A DNA stretch of 64,000 bases from JBGQOJ01 sp052119585 (GTDB taxonomy: Bacteria; Pseudomonadota; Alphaproteobacteria; Rhodobacterales; Rhodobacteraceae). The position numbers and the translations under genes were made by a program. The stretch is from NCBI RefSeq assembly GCF_052119585.1, contig NZ_JBGQOJ010000004.1, forward strand, positions 124,001-188,000. Reading direction: 5' to 3'. Below, one piece after another: positions 52,440 to 60,126 of this stretch (the stretch's first letter is position 1; the number at the start of each line of letters is the position of its first letter). The notes below the pieces were generated by a model that did not search any database, was not told the DNA's origin, and saw only the letters and a program-made list of their open reading frames with translations.

Positions 52440-52910
52440 ATGGAAAAAATTGCCCTAACCCGCGCGGGACACACCGCACTTGACGCAGAACTGAAGCAAC
52501 TGAAGTCTGTGGAACGCCCCGCCGTCATTCGTGCGATCGCCGAAGCCCGCGAGCATGGCGATCTGTCGGAAAACGCTGAATATCACGCCGCCCGCGAGAA
52601 GCAGAGCTTTATCGAAGGGCGTGTGAAAGAGCTGGAATCGATCCTGTCTCTGGCGGATATCATCGACACATCCAAGCTGTCTGGTGCCATCAAGTTCGGC
52701 GCCATCGTCACATTGATCGACGAAGAGACGGAAGAGAAAAAGACCTATCAGATCGTCGGAGAGCCAGAGGCCGACATCGAACGCGGTCTGTTGAATATCA
52801 AGTCTCCGCTTGCCCGTGCGCTGATCGGCAAGGACGAAGGTGACAGCGTCGAGGTCAGAACACCCGGCGGTGAACGCAGCTATGAGGTGCTGGGCATCAC
52901 CTACAGCTAA
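52440..52910 (+). CDS. greA: transcription elongation factor GreA
   Basis: GreA rescues backtracked RNA polymerase by stimulating transcript cleavage. The 156 residues have the N-terminal coiled coil with the acidic tip (HGDLSENAEYHAAREKQSFI, with Asp/Glu at the tip) and the FKBP-like C-domain ending LGITYS. An upstream G-rich Shine-Dalgarno is weak. An unknown membrane protein gene follows 30 bases later on the same strand. Confidence 0.96.
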   Translation: MEKIALTRAGHTALDAELKQLKSVERPAVIRAIAEAREHGDLSENAEYHAAREKQSFIEGRVKELESILSLADIIDTSKLSGAIKFGAIVTLIDEETEEKKTYQIVGEPEADIERGLLNIKSPLARALIGKDEGDSVEVRTPGGERSYEVLGITYS

Positions 52911-52940
52911 CAGTTGGGAACAGATGCCGGGGCCAATCGC

Positions 52941-53987
52941 ATGCCAGAACCGAAAACCGAAAAACCAATAGGCCTTGGGGTCTATGCCAAGCGCGGCGCG
53001 AATCCGTCGCGTATTTCGGCGACCGAAATCATCGCGATAGGGCTTAGCCTTGTCTGGTTGGCCCTGGTCGGCGGTTTCTTTGCGCTTTCGGGCGGCGAAG
53101 ACGGATCGACAGAGGTCGACTCGCTTCAGTTCGTGATGACCGTGCTGGCGATATTCCTGCCGATCGCGATGATCTGGATTGCCACGACCGCCGCCAGAAA
53201 CACCCGTGTCATGCGAGACGAATTCGCCCGCCTTCAAACCGCGATGGACGCCATGCGACACGCCTATGTGATCCAGCAACAGACTGCGGGAATGGGCGTG
53301 AAACCTTCGGTCGAAAAGAAACTGGACGAAATCGTTGCCGCGCAACGGCAAACCGAAACGGCGATTGCAACCTTCACCTCGTCCCGCGAGGCGGGGGGTG
53401 TGCTGAATTCGGCGATCAAGGCCGCTGTGGCGAAAACTGCCGGGCTTTCATCCCAAGCCGAAGGCGGCGAGCAGGGCAATCTGGCCTTGGGCACCCCGTC
53501 AGAGGCGCTGGCCGATCCGATCAGCGTCGCCGACTTTGTCCGCGCACTGAACTTTCCCGAAACCGCCGACGACGAGGAAGGCTTTCGCGCCCTGCGCCGC
53601 GCACTCAAGGACCGCGGTGTCGCCAAGCTGATACAGGCGGCACAGGATGTTCTGACCCTTCTTAGCGAGGACGGCATCTATATGGATGACATGCGCCCCG
53701 ACCGCGCCCGCCCCGAGATCTGGCGCAATTTCGCCAAGGGCGAACGCGGTCGCACCGTCGCGGTTCTTGGCGGGGTCAGGGACCGGTCCAGTCTTGCGCT
53801 GACCGCCGGACGGATGCGCAAAGACCCGATCTTTCGGGACGCGGCGCACCATTTCCTGCGTCAGTTCGACAAGACCTTTTCCGAGTTCGAGGCAAACGCC
53901 AGCGACACTGAAATCGCATCGCTGTCGGACACGCGCACCGCGCGGGCCTTTATGTTGCTGGGGCGCGTCACCGGAACCTTCGACTAG
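52941..53987 (+). CDS. conserved membrane protein of unknown function
   Basis: This 348-residue protein has two hydrophobic helices near 28-55 (EIIAIGLSLVWLALVGGFFA) and 66-88 (FVMTVLAIFLPIAMIWIATT), then a probable coiled coil (about 90-150) and a soluble domain (about 185-345) with LRRALKDRGVAKLIQAAQDV and WRNFAKGERGRTVAVLGGVR. No known family is recognised. It follows greA closely, so co-transcription is likely. Start ATG at 52941 is preceded by GGGG. Its stop shares CTAG with the convergent MoeA-fusion gene. Confidence 0.75.
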   Translation: MPEPKTEKPIGLGVYAKRGANPSRISATEIIAIGLSLVWLALVGGFFALSGGEDGSTEVDSLQFVMTVLAIFLPIAMIWIATTAARNTRVMRDEFARLQTAMDAMRHAYVIQQQTAGMGVKPSVEKKLDEIVAAQRQTETAIATFTSSREAGGVLNSAIKAAVAKTAGLSSQAEGGEQGNLALGTPSEALADPISVADFVRALNFPETADDEEGFRALRRALKDRGVAKLIQAAQDVLTLLSEDGIYMDDMRPDRARPEIWRNFAKGERGRTVAVLGGVRDRSSLALTAGRMRKDPIFRDAAHHFLRQFDKTFSEFEANASDTEIASLSDTRTARAFMLLGRVTGTFD

Positions 53988-56125
53988 ATCCCGAAGCTGC
54001 CATAGGGGATGAACCGCACAGGGTCGCCAAGGGCAATATCGCGCGCGCCGTCTTCCAATTCGACCAGCCCCGTGGCCCAGGACAGGCCGGAAATCCGGCC
54101 AGATCCTTCGGATTTGAACACCTCGGCATGGCCTTGGGCCGTCAGCCTTGCCCGCAGAAACTCGCGGCGTCCCGCCTTTTTGCGTTTCGTGAACGCGGCG
54201 GGAACAGTGAACCCCATGGGCTGGGTCCAGGCGGCGCCTGCAAGCACCTGAAAGGCGGGGCGCGCGAATATCAACGTGCAAACAAGGGCGGCAACCGGAT
54301 TACCGGGAAGGCCGAACACCGGCACGCCCCCCCAAAGACCCAGCGCCAATGGCCGCCCCGGCTTGACCGCAATGCGCCAGCTTTGCATCGCCCCCGCCTC
54401 GGTCAACAAGGCGCTGACATGGTCCTCGTCCCCCGACGACGCGCCGCCGGACGTCAGAATGACATCGGTCTGTTCCGCCGCAAGGTCCAGACGGTTCCGC
54501 AGTGCATCGCGGTTGTCCCCGACATGCCCCAGATCGACCGGCATAAATCCCCACCCTTCGGCCAGAGCCAAAAGCATGGGCCGGTTCGCATCATAGGTTT
54601 GCGCGGGGTCTGCCGTGCTGCCGACCGGCGCAATCTCGTCTCCGGTGGATAAAACCCCGACACGCAGAGGTTTTCGCACCTGAACCTGCGCCAACCCCGT
54701 GGCCGCCAAAAGCGCCAGATCGGGCGCGCGCAGGACATGCCCCGCCGTCAGGATCACTGCGTCCTTGTTCACATCCTCGCCCATGCTGCGGGTGTTGGCG
54801 CCCGCTTTGACCGGCCCCTCGAACGCGATGTGCCCTTCGGCGCATGTGACGTCTTCTTGCAATACAACGGTATCAACCCCCGCCGGAATAGCAGCCCCCG
54901 TCAGGATGCGGATCGCAAAGCCGTGCGGAACAACTCCTTGAAACGGCGCGCCAGCAGCCGCGCGGCCCGTCACCAACGGCAAGACCTGAGCCCCCGCGCC
55001 TGTCGTTTCATGCGCGAACCCGTAGCCATCAACGGCGGAATTCGCGGCGGGTGGGTTGGACCGCACGGCAACCGCATCGCGCGCCAGAACGCGGTGCAGC
55101 GCGGCGGATGTGTCGATCATCTCTGTTCCGACCACCGCCGTCAGGTTGTGTTTTAAAAGGGCAATCGCCTTATCAACGGGGGTCCAGTTGACACCGGCAG
55201 GCAAGGCGAAACAGTCGTTGCGCAGACGCGGCGGTTTCAGATCCGGCATGATCTGCGACCGGGCCGCGCGGATCAGATCCACCTCGTGCCCGGCGCCAAA
55301 AATCCACCCTTCTTCGGTCAGATCCGGCACATCCGGCACCCCGAACAACGCCCCCAACCCACCGTCCTTTTGCAGACGGGCAAAGGCCCCCGCCAAAAGA
55401 CGCACCTGAAGATCATCCTTTACCGCAGCGCCGCTTTGCTCTTTCACCACAGGATCAATCAACGATGGATAGATTTCGGCGAACACAATCGGCGCATCTG
55501 TGGCGGTCTCGAACGGCCAAACGATAAGGTCTTTGCCAAAACGGCCCCGCAGCGCCTGAAGCCGCGGCAACCCAAGCAAAGCCTGCGAACCGACCGACCC
55601 GGTCGTGTAAAGCTTCCAGACCGGTTGCGCGCGGGGAACGGTCAATTCGACCTGCCGTCGCTCTGTCTGGCCGTGATCCCTGCGCTTTGACCCTTGTTCG
55701 GGAATATCGGCGGACTCTGTCGCGGGCTTTCCCCAGAACGGGCCAATCCCCGGCGACATCCGGTTCAGGGCGGCGGCCACCTGAAACCGGTTGTTCGTAT
55801 TGTCTGCGGAATCGGCAATCGCACCGGCAAGCCAATCCCACAGCGAAAAGGCATCGGCACGGCCCGTCACATGCGCAGCAAAGCCCGCAGGATAACCGAA
55901 CGGGAAATCAAAGCCCGCAAAGACCCTGCGCCCCTGCCTGCGCTCGTCCTCCAGCAACGCACCCAGTGTTACCGTCGCGTCGTGACGCGTGCGGTGATAG
56001 GTCGACGTGGGCGTCGCACCGTCCCGCACAACCCCGATCCATATCGCATCCGCCGAGGGTTTCACCGCAGAGGGCGCCCCCCGCGCCGACCAGTCCACCA
56101 CAACGAATGTGTCGAATGGGGTCAC
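53984..56125 (-). CDS. fusion: DUF429-like domain plus MoeA molybdopterin molybdotransferase
   Basis: This 713-residue single frame joins two parts. Residues 1 to about 295 begin FVVVDWSARG and contain GFDFPFGYPAGF, resembling the RNase H-fold DUF429-like family; its job is unknown. From about 300 the sequence is MoeA: PAANSAVDGYGF, TGAAIPAGVDTVV, VGVLSTGDEIAPVG, TSGGASSGDEDHV and VFGLPGNPVAALV, ending in domain IV. MoeA inserts molybdate into adenylated molybdopterin. It overlaps mobB by 4 bases in the fdhD-mobA-mobB-moeA order. An internal ATG near residue 293 might also start MoeA alone. Confidence 0.85.
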   Translation of the reverse strand: MTPFDTFVVVDWSARGAPSAVKPSADAIWIGVVRDGATPTSTYHRTRHDATVTLGALLEDERRQGRRVFAGFDFPFGYPAGFAAHVTGRADAFSLWDWLAGAIADSADNTNNRFQVAAALNRMSPGIGPFWGKPATESADIPEQGSKRRDHGQTERRQVELTVPRAQPVWKLYTTGSVGSQALLGLPRLQALRGRFGKDLIVWPFETATDAPIVFAEIYPSLIDPVVKEQSGAAVKDDLQVRLLAGAFARLQKDGGLGALFGVPDVPDLTEEGWIFGAGHEVDLIRAARSQIMPDLKPPRLRNDCFALPAGVNWTPVDKAIALLKHNLTAVVGTEMIDTSAALHRVLARDAVAVRSNPPAANSAVDGYGFAHETTGAGAQVLPLVTGRAAAGAPFQGVVPHGFAIRILTGAAIPAGVDTVVLQEDVTCAEGHIAFEGPVKAGANTRSMGEDVNKDAVILTAGHVLRAPDLALLAATGLAQVQVRKPLRVGVLSTGDEIAPVGSTADPAQTYDANRPMLLALAEGWGFMPVDLGHVGDNRDALRNRLDLAAEQTDVILTSGGASSGDEDHVSALLTEAGAMQSWRIAVKPGRPLALGLWGGVPVFGLPGNPVAALVCTLIFARPAFQVLAGAAWTQPMGFTVPAAFTKRKKAGRREFLRARLTAQGHAEVFKSEGSGRISGLSWATGLVELEDGARDIALGDPVRFIPYGSFGI

Positions 56126-56616
56126 AGGCCGACCTCTGCCAGAATGAAATCGGCAATCGCCAGCGTGTCGTTCAGGTCAAACACCGGCCGCCCGTGGCCC
56201 TCAATCGCGCAATCCGCAGCGATCGCGCGGATTGTCGGGTCGTCGGGTGCGATCAGGGCATTGCCGGTTTCCGCACGAAACGCCTCGACCTTCGGATGGG
56301 TATCACGTTTGTAGCCCTCGACCAGAACCAGATCGACGGGCGCAAGCATGCCCAGCAACTCTTCCAGTGTCTGCTCTGGCGCGCCGCGGGTCTCGTGCAT
56401 CAGCGCCCATCGGTTCCGTGACGACAAAAGCACCTCTGTCGCGCCCGCCTTTCGGTGGCGATAGCTGTCCTTGCCGGGGTGATCCACGTCAAAGGAATGA
56501 TGCGCGTGCTTGACGGTGGACACGGAATGTCCCCGCGCCGCTATCTCGGTCACCAGCCGTTCCATCAGGCCCGTTTTTCCGGCGTTCTTCCAGCCGACCA
56601 CGCCATAAATCCTCAT
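56122..56616 (-). CDS. mobB: molybdopterin-guanine dinucleotide biosynthesis protein B
   Basis: MobB is a P-loop GTPase-like adaptor that helps MobA attach GMP to molybdopterin. The 164 residues begin MRIYGVVGWKNAGKTGLMER, with the Walker A GWKNAGKT, followed by VKHAHHSFDVDHPGKDSYRH, the family segment. It overlaps mobA and the MoeA fusion by 4 bases each, so the operon is translationally linked. Confidence 0.93.
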   Translation of the reverse strand: MRIYGVVGWKNAGKTGLMERLVTEIAARGHSVSTVKHAHHSFDVDHPGKDSYRHRKAGATEVLLSSRNRWALMHETRGAPEQTLEELLGMLAPVDLVLVEGYKRDTHPKVEAFRAETGNALIAPDDPTIRAIAADCAIEGHGRPVFDLNDTLAIADFILAEVGL

Positions 56617-57233
56617 GTAGCGGCTCCTAAAAGTGCAGTGGCCCGATCCAGATCTTCGGGCGTATTGACGTTGAAGAACGGGTCAAAGCCGTCCACCGGA
56701 AACAGCGCCGTCGCCGCGCCATGGGCATCGGTCCATAGGACGACCTTGCGCAGGCCACCGGTCAGCGCGGCGCGCAAATCCTCGCGCAGCGCAACAGGCC
56801 AAAGCCCGAAGGTCGGGTGGCGGGACAGCCCCCGTTCGGGGTCCGGGGTGGCCGACAACGCGATTTCGCTGCCCGCCTGTTCAGCCGCCAGCAAAAGGCG
56901 CGGAACCAGATCGGGCGGAAAGAACGGCGTGTCGGCGGCGGCGGTCACGATGGCATCGGCCCCCTGCGCCGCCGCCCAGTCAAGCCCCGCCAGAACACCC
57001 GCCAAAGGCCCCGCAAACCCGTCCACGCTGTCCGCCAGAACGGGCAACCCGAACGGCGCGAATCGCGCCGGATCGCCATTCGCATTGATCGCAAGGTCGG
57101 CCACCTGCGGTTCCAGCCGGTCGATCACATGCTGCAACAAGGTCTGCCCGCCAAGGGTCAGCAGACCCTTGTCACCGCCGCCCATACGGGTCGCCTGCCC
57201 CCCGGCAAGGATTACGCCAAGGGGTTGCATCAT
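56613..57233 (-). CDS. mobA: molybdenum cofactor guanylyltransferase
   Basis: MobA transfers GMP from GTP to molybdopterin to form the bis-MGD-type cofactor. The 206 residues contain the nucleotide-binding ILAGGQATRMGGGDKGLL near residue 8, LPVLADSVDGFAGPLAGVLA and AAADTPFFPPDL. The start overlaps the fdhD stop (TGATG); the 54-residue longer frame upstream runs inside fdhD and is rejected. ATG at 57233 or 57230 are equivalent choices. Confidence 0.93.
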   Translation of the reverse strand: MMQPLGVILAGGQATRMGGGDKGLLTLGGQTLLQHVIDRLEPQVADLAINANGDPARFAPFGLPVLADSVDGFAGPLAGVLAGLDWAAAQGADAIVTAAADTPFFPPDLVPRLLLAAEQAGSEIALSATPDPERGLSRHPTFGLWPVALREDLRAALTGGLRKVVLWTDAHGAATALFPVDGFDPFFNVNTPEDLDRATALLGAAT

Positions 57234-58120
57234 TCTTCGCCCCCTTTGCGGCCGGATTTGCGGCCTTCGTGTTCCACCAACGCCGGATCGGCATCGCGGA
57301 TCAAACGGTCCTCGCCCGCAAGGCAGACAAACCTTTGGCCTTTCATCCGGCCGATCAGGGTCAGGCCGACCTGCTGCGCGATCTCGACACCCCATGCCGT
57401 AAACCCCGACCGCGAGGCCAGCACAGGGATTCCCATCAGCGCCGTCTTGATCACCATCTCGGATGTCAGGCGACCTGTTGTGTACAGGATCTTGTCCTCG
57501 GCGGTGGCGCCTTCGTCCAGCATCCAGCCCGCGACCTTATCGACCGCATTGTGCCGCCCCACATCCTCCATATAGACCAAAGGCCGGTCCTGATGGCACA
57601 GCACAGTGCCGTGGATCGCGCCAGCCTCCAGATACAGGCTGGGTGTGCGGTTGATCTTGGCCGAAAGCGCGTAAAGCCACGAGGTGCGCACAGGGGTCGG
57701 GGGCAAGGTCAGCCCCTCCAGCCCTTCCATCATGTCGCCGAAGACAGTCCCGACCGCGCAGCCGCTGGTGCGGGTTTTCTTCTTCAGCTTTTCCTCGAAC
57801 GTGGTTTTCCCGTTGGTGCGCACCACCACGGTTTCCACCTCTTCGTCATAGTCGACACCGGTGATGATCTCTCCGTCTTTCAGCATGCCCTGATTGCGCA
57901 GAAACCCAAGCGCCAGATAGCGGGGATAGTCGCCGATGGTCATCGCCGTCACGATTTCCTGCGAATTCAGGTAGATCGTCAAAGGCCGCTCCTCTACCAC
58001 ACTGATCTTTGTCGCGGCACCGTTCTGGTCCGTTCCCACGACCTTGCGCGTCAAGCGGACGGCCCCCGGATCAGGCGCAATCAAATAGTCGGACAGATCA
58101 TCCCGTGTGGCCAATTGCAT
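57230..58120 (-). CDS. fdhD: formate dehydrogenase accessory sulfurtransferase
   Basis: FdhD passes sulfur from IscS to the molybdenum cofactor of formate dehydrogenase. The 296 residues show MTIGDYPRYLALGFL, then TRTSGCAVGTVFGD at the active loop, and VYMEDVGRHNAVDKVAGW later. Cys121 is present, but the second cysteine seen in E. coli-type CxxC loops is glycine (Gly124). GGGAGGG lies almost directly before the ATG at 58120, and a TTG at 58114 has better spacing, so the start is uncertain by two codons. It leads the molybdenum operon and diverges from azlC. Confidence 0.9.
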   Translation of the reverse strand: MQLATRDDLSDYLIAPDPGAVRLTRKVVGTDQNGAATKISVVEERPLTIYLNSQEIVTAMTIGDYPRYLALGFLRNQGMLKDGEIITGVDYDEEVETVVVRTNGKTTFEEKLKKKTRTSGCAVGTVFGDMMEGLEGLTLPPTPVRTSWLYALSAKINRTPSLYLEAGAIHGTVLCHQDRPLVYMEDVGRHNAVDKVAGWMLDEGATAEDKILYTTGRLTSEMVIKTALMGIPVLASRSGFTAWGVEIAQQVGLTLIGRMKGQRFVCLAGEDRLIRDADPALVEHEGRKSGRKGGEE

Positions 58121-58173
58121 CCCTCCCGCGGATTGCCTAAACGTCTTACATAATCTCACATTAGGAACTTGCC

Positions 58174-58884
58174 ATGGCATCCTCCACCCCGAAAACCGCA
58201 TATTGGCAGGGTGTCCGCGATGGATCGCCGTTTCTTTTGGTCGTGGCCCCCTTTGCGCTGCTGTTCGGGGTGGTCGCAACAGAGGCTGGCCTGAACCTGA
58301 CGCAGGTGATGGGGTTCAGTATCCTTGTCATCGCGGGCGCATCGCAGTTTGCCGCGATCCAGTTGATGGTCGACAATGCGCCGACCTTGATCGTGCTGGC
58401 AACCGCGCTGGCGGTCAATATGCGCATGGCGATGTATTCTGCCGCATTGACGCCCTATCTGGGGGCGGCCCCGATCTGGCAGCGGGCCTTGATGTCTTAT
58501 TTTCTGGTGGATCAGACCTTTGCCGTGACCACCGTCAGATACGAGCGTCAGCCCGATATGCCCCTGCCCGAAAAGGTGGCCTATCTGTTCGGGGTCGTCA
58601 CGCTGATCTGCCCGATGTGGTATGCACTGACCTTCGTCGGGGCGGTTGCGGGCACGCAGATTCCGCCTGAATTCGCGCTGGATTTCGCGGTGCCTATCAC
58701 ATTCCTTGCGATCATCGCACCGATGATGCGGACGCTCGCACATATCGCCGCAGCGCTGACCTCTATCGTGATTGCGTTGGGGTTGGCATTTCTGCCGTAT
58801 AATATTGGCCTGCTGGTTGCCGCCGCTGTTGCGATGGCTGTTGGTGCGCAGGTCGAAGTCATGATGAAAAGGCGCACAGCTTGA
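58174..58884 (+). CDS. azlC: AzlC family branched-chain amino acid exporter, large subunit
   Basis: AzlC and AzlD together export branched-chain amino acids in other bacteria. The 236 residues have about six to seven helices and the family segments DGSPFLLVVAPFALLFG and GASQFAAIQLMVDNAP. It starts 53 bases after the divergent fdhD. azlD begins within its stop codon (TTGA), the usual coupled pair. Confidence 0.92.
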   Translation: MASSTPKTAYWQGVRDGSPFLLVVAPFALLFGVVATEAGLNLTQVMGFSILVIAGASQFAAIQLMVDNAPTLIVLATALAVNMRMAMYSAALTPYLGAAPIWQRALMSYFLVDQTFAVTTVRYERQPDMPLPEKVAYLFGVVTLICPMWYALTFVGAVAGTQIPPEFALDFAVPITFLAIIAPMMRTLAHIAAALTSIVIALGLAFLPYNIGLLVAAAVAMAVGAQVEVMMKRRTA

Positions 58885-59210
58885 CCCTTAGCAGCTTCGA
58901 GATATGGACCATCATCATTGCGATGGGCATCGGCACATTCCTGATCCGGTTTTCATTTCTGGGGATGATTGGGAACCGCAAATTGCCGGAATGGGTGCTG
59001 CGTCATTTGCGTTACACGCCGGTCGCGATCATGCCCGGGCTTGTCGCGCCCCTGGTGCTTTGGCCCGCCGCAACCGATGGCGCACTGGACGCACCGCGCC
59101 TTGCCGCCGCCTGCATGACGCTGCTGGTCGGGATGCTGGCCAAGAACACATTGGCCGCAATTTTTGGCGGTGCGGTGACGCTATATTCTTTGATGTATCT
59201 GCTGGGATAG
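58881..59210 (+). CDS. azlD: AzlD domain protein, exporter small subunit
   Basis: This 109-residue membrane protein has four helices and the AzlD pattern (ATFLIRFSFLGMIG-like start, RYTPVAIMPGLVAPLV, NTLAAIFGGAVTLYSLMYL). The start is a TTG at 58881 overlapping the azlC stop, with AAGG upstream; a later ATG would remove the first helix. It ends 6 bases before the convergent lipoprotein gene. Confidence 0.9.
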   Translation: MTLSSFEIWTIIIAMGIGTFLIRFSFLGMIGNRKLPEWVLRHLRYTPVAIMPGLVAPLVLWPAATDGALDAPRLAAACMTLLVGMLAKNTLAAIFGGAVTLYSLMYLLG

Positions 59211-59216
59211 GTTCGG

Positions 59217-59810
59217 TTAAAGCTCGCCTGCCAGCTTGGCCTTATTGTTGTCGGCATCATTGTCGTAAACGGTGCGGGTGGTCACACCCGGTAACGTAGC
59301 AAATTCCGCCGCCAGCTTTTTGGGATAGAATGTGCCCCCGACCGACTCGAAGCCCGGCAGTTTACGCAGGATCGAAGAAATGCTGTTGGCGCATTGCGCT
59401 TGTCCGACCGCGCCATAGCTTTGAACGCTTTGCAGCGCCATCTCTGCCACCTCGGGAGAGACCTCAATCGTGTCGATCACCACGTGAAAGGTTTCGCGGG
59501 CGTGATAGTCGATATAGTAATTCAGAACGCGCGGCGACATCCCGTAGATGACGTCGTTCCGCTCGGGGAAGGTTCTGTGTTTGAAACTTCCGGCAGGGTC
59601 GAACAGCACCCGCTGGGAGCCGCTGACCATCAGCGCCGAATGCGCGCCCTGCTTGCTGCGGTTGTTGATCACGGTGAACAGAGTCAGGGCTGTCGGGCCG
59701 CTATCGCGATACATCGCTTGCCGGACTTCGACATCGGGGGCCCAGACGGACTCTGCCGTGCACGCTGCCATAAAGACGGGCAGGCAGAAAGCCAGCAGAA
59801 TACGGCGCAT
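59217..59810 (-). CDS. conserved lipoprotein of unknown function
   Basis: This 197-residue product has a lipoprotein signal (MRRILLAFCLPVFMAACTAE) with lipobox MAAC at Cys17. The mature part includes ALTLFTVINNRSKQGAHSAL and NDVIYGMSPRVLNYYIDYHA, then two cysteine-poor segments. No family is recognised with certainty; the sequence is typical of roseobacter-type conserved lipoproteins, which is inference. It is convergent with azlD and lies downstream of the cytochrome oxidase subunit IV gene on the same strand, 62 bases away. Confidence 0.72.
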   Translation of the reverse strand: MRRILLAFCLPVFMAACTAESVWAPDVEVRQAMYRDSGPTALTLFTVINNRSKQGAHSALMVSGSQRVLFDPAGSFKHRTFPERNDVIYGMSPRVLNYYIDYHARETFHVVIDTIEVSPEVAEMALQSVQSYGAVGQAQCANSISSILRKLPGFESVGGTFYPKKLAAEFATLPGVTTRTVYDNDADNNKAKLAGEL

Positions 59811-59872
59811 ATAAAAGCTCCCGACAGGGGGTTCAGAACAGGAAAAACGGGAATCTATGACGCCCGCTTTGA

Positions 59873-60007
59873 TCAGCTGTTGAAGATCGCCATGAAAATC
59901 AGGGTCGCAATGATGATGACGACAGCTTTTGTCGTCATGCTGATGAACCCCTCAAAGGTCTTTTCCTGCGTCGTGGTATCCATCGAGCCGTGCTTGTATT
60001 CTGCCAT
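59873..60007 (-). CDS. aa3-type cytochrome c oxidase subunit IV
   Basis: This 44-residue product, too short for usual ORF lists, starts MAEYKHGSMDTTTQEKTFEG and has one membrane helix (KAVVIIIATLIFMAIFN). It matches the bacterial cytochrome oxidase aa3 subunit IV family (COX4_pro_2) of Paracoccus-like bacteria, a single-helix accessory of the terminal oxidase. AAGGA lies 8 bases before the ATG at 60007. The other oxidase subunits are elsewhere in the genome. Confidence 0.88.
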   Translation of the reverse strand: MAEYKHGSMDTTTQEKTFEGFISMTTKAVVIIIATLIFMAIFNS

Positions 60008-60126
60008 CGGTCCATTCCTTATCAATAGCGTTCCTCTGTGGGATAAACGATTCCGGCAGGGCTGTCACGACCTAGAGACGGGGTCAGAATGGCGCAGGGC
60101 CGTCCTTTTTTGCCGAAATGTGGTTT

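Noticed and set aside
57234..57395. 54-residue extension of mobA
   Set aside because: It lies inside fdhD in another frame; ATG at 57233 overlaps the fdhD stop as usual in this operon.
58121..58279. 53-residue extension of fdhD
   Set aside because: It would cover the start region of the divergent azlC and has no family similarity.
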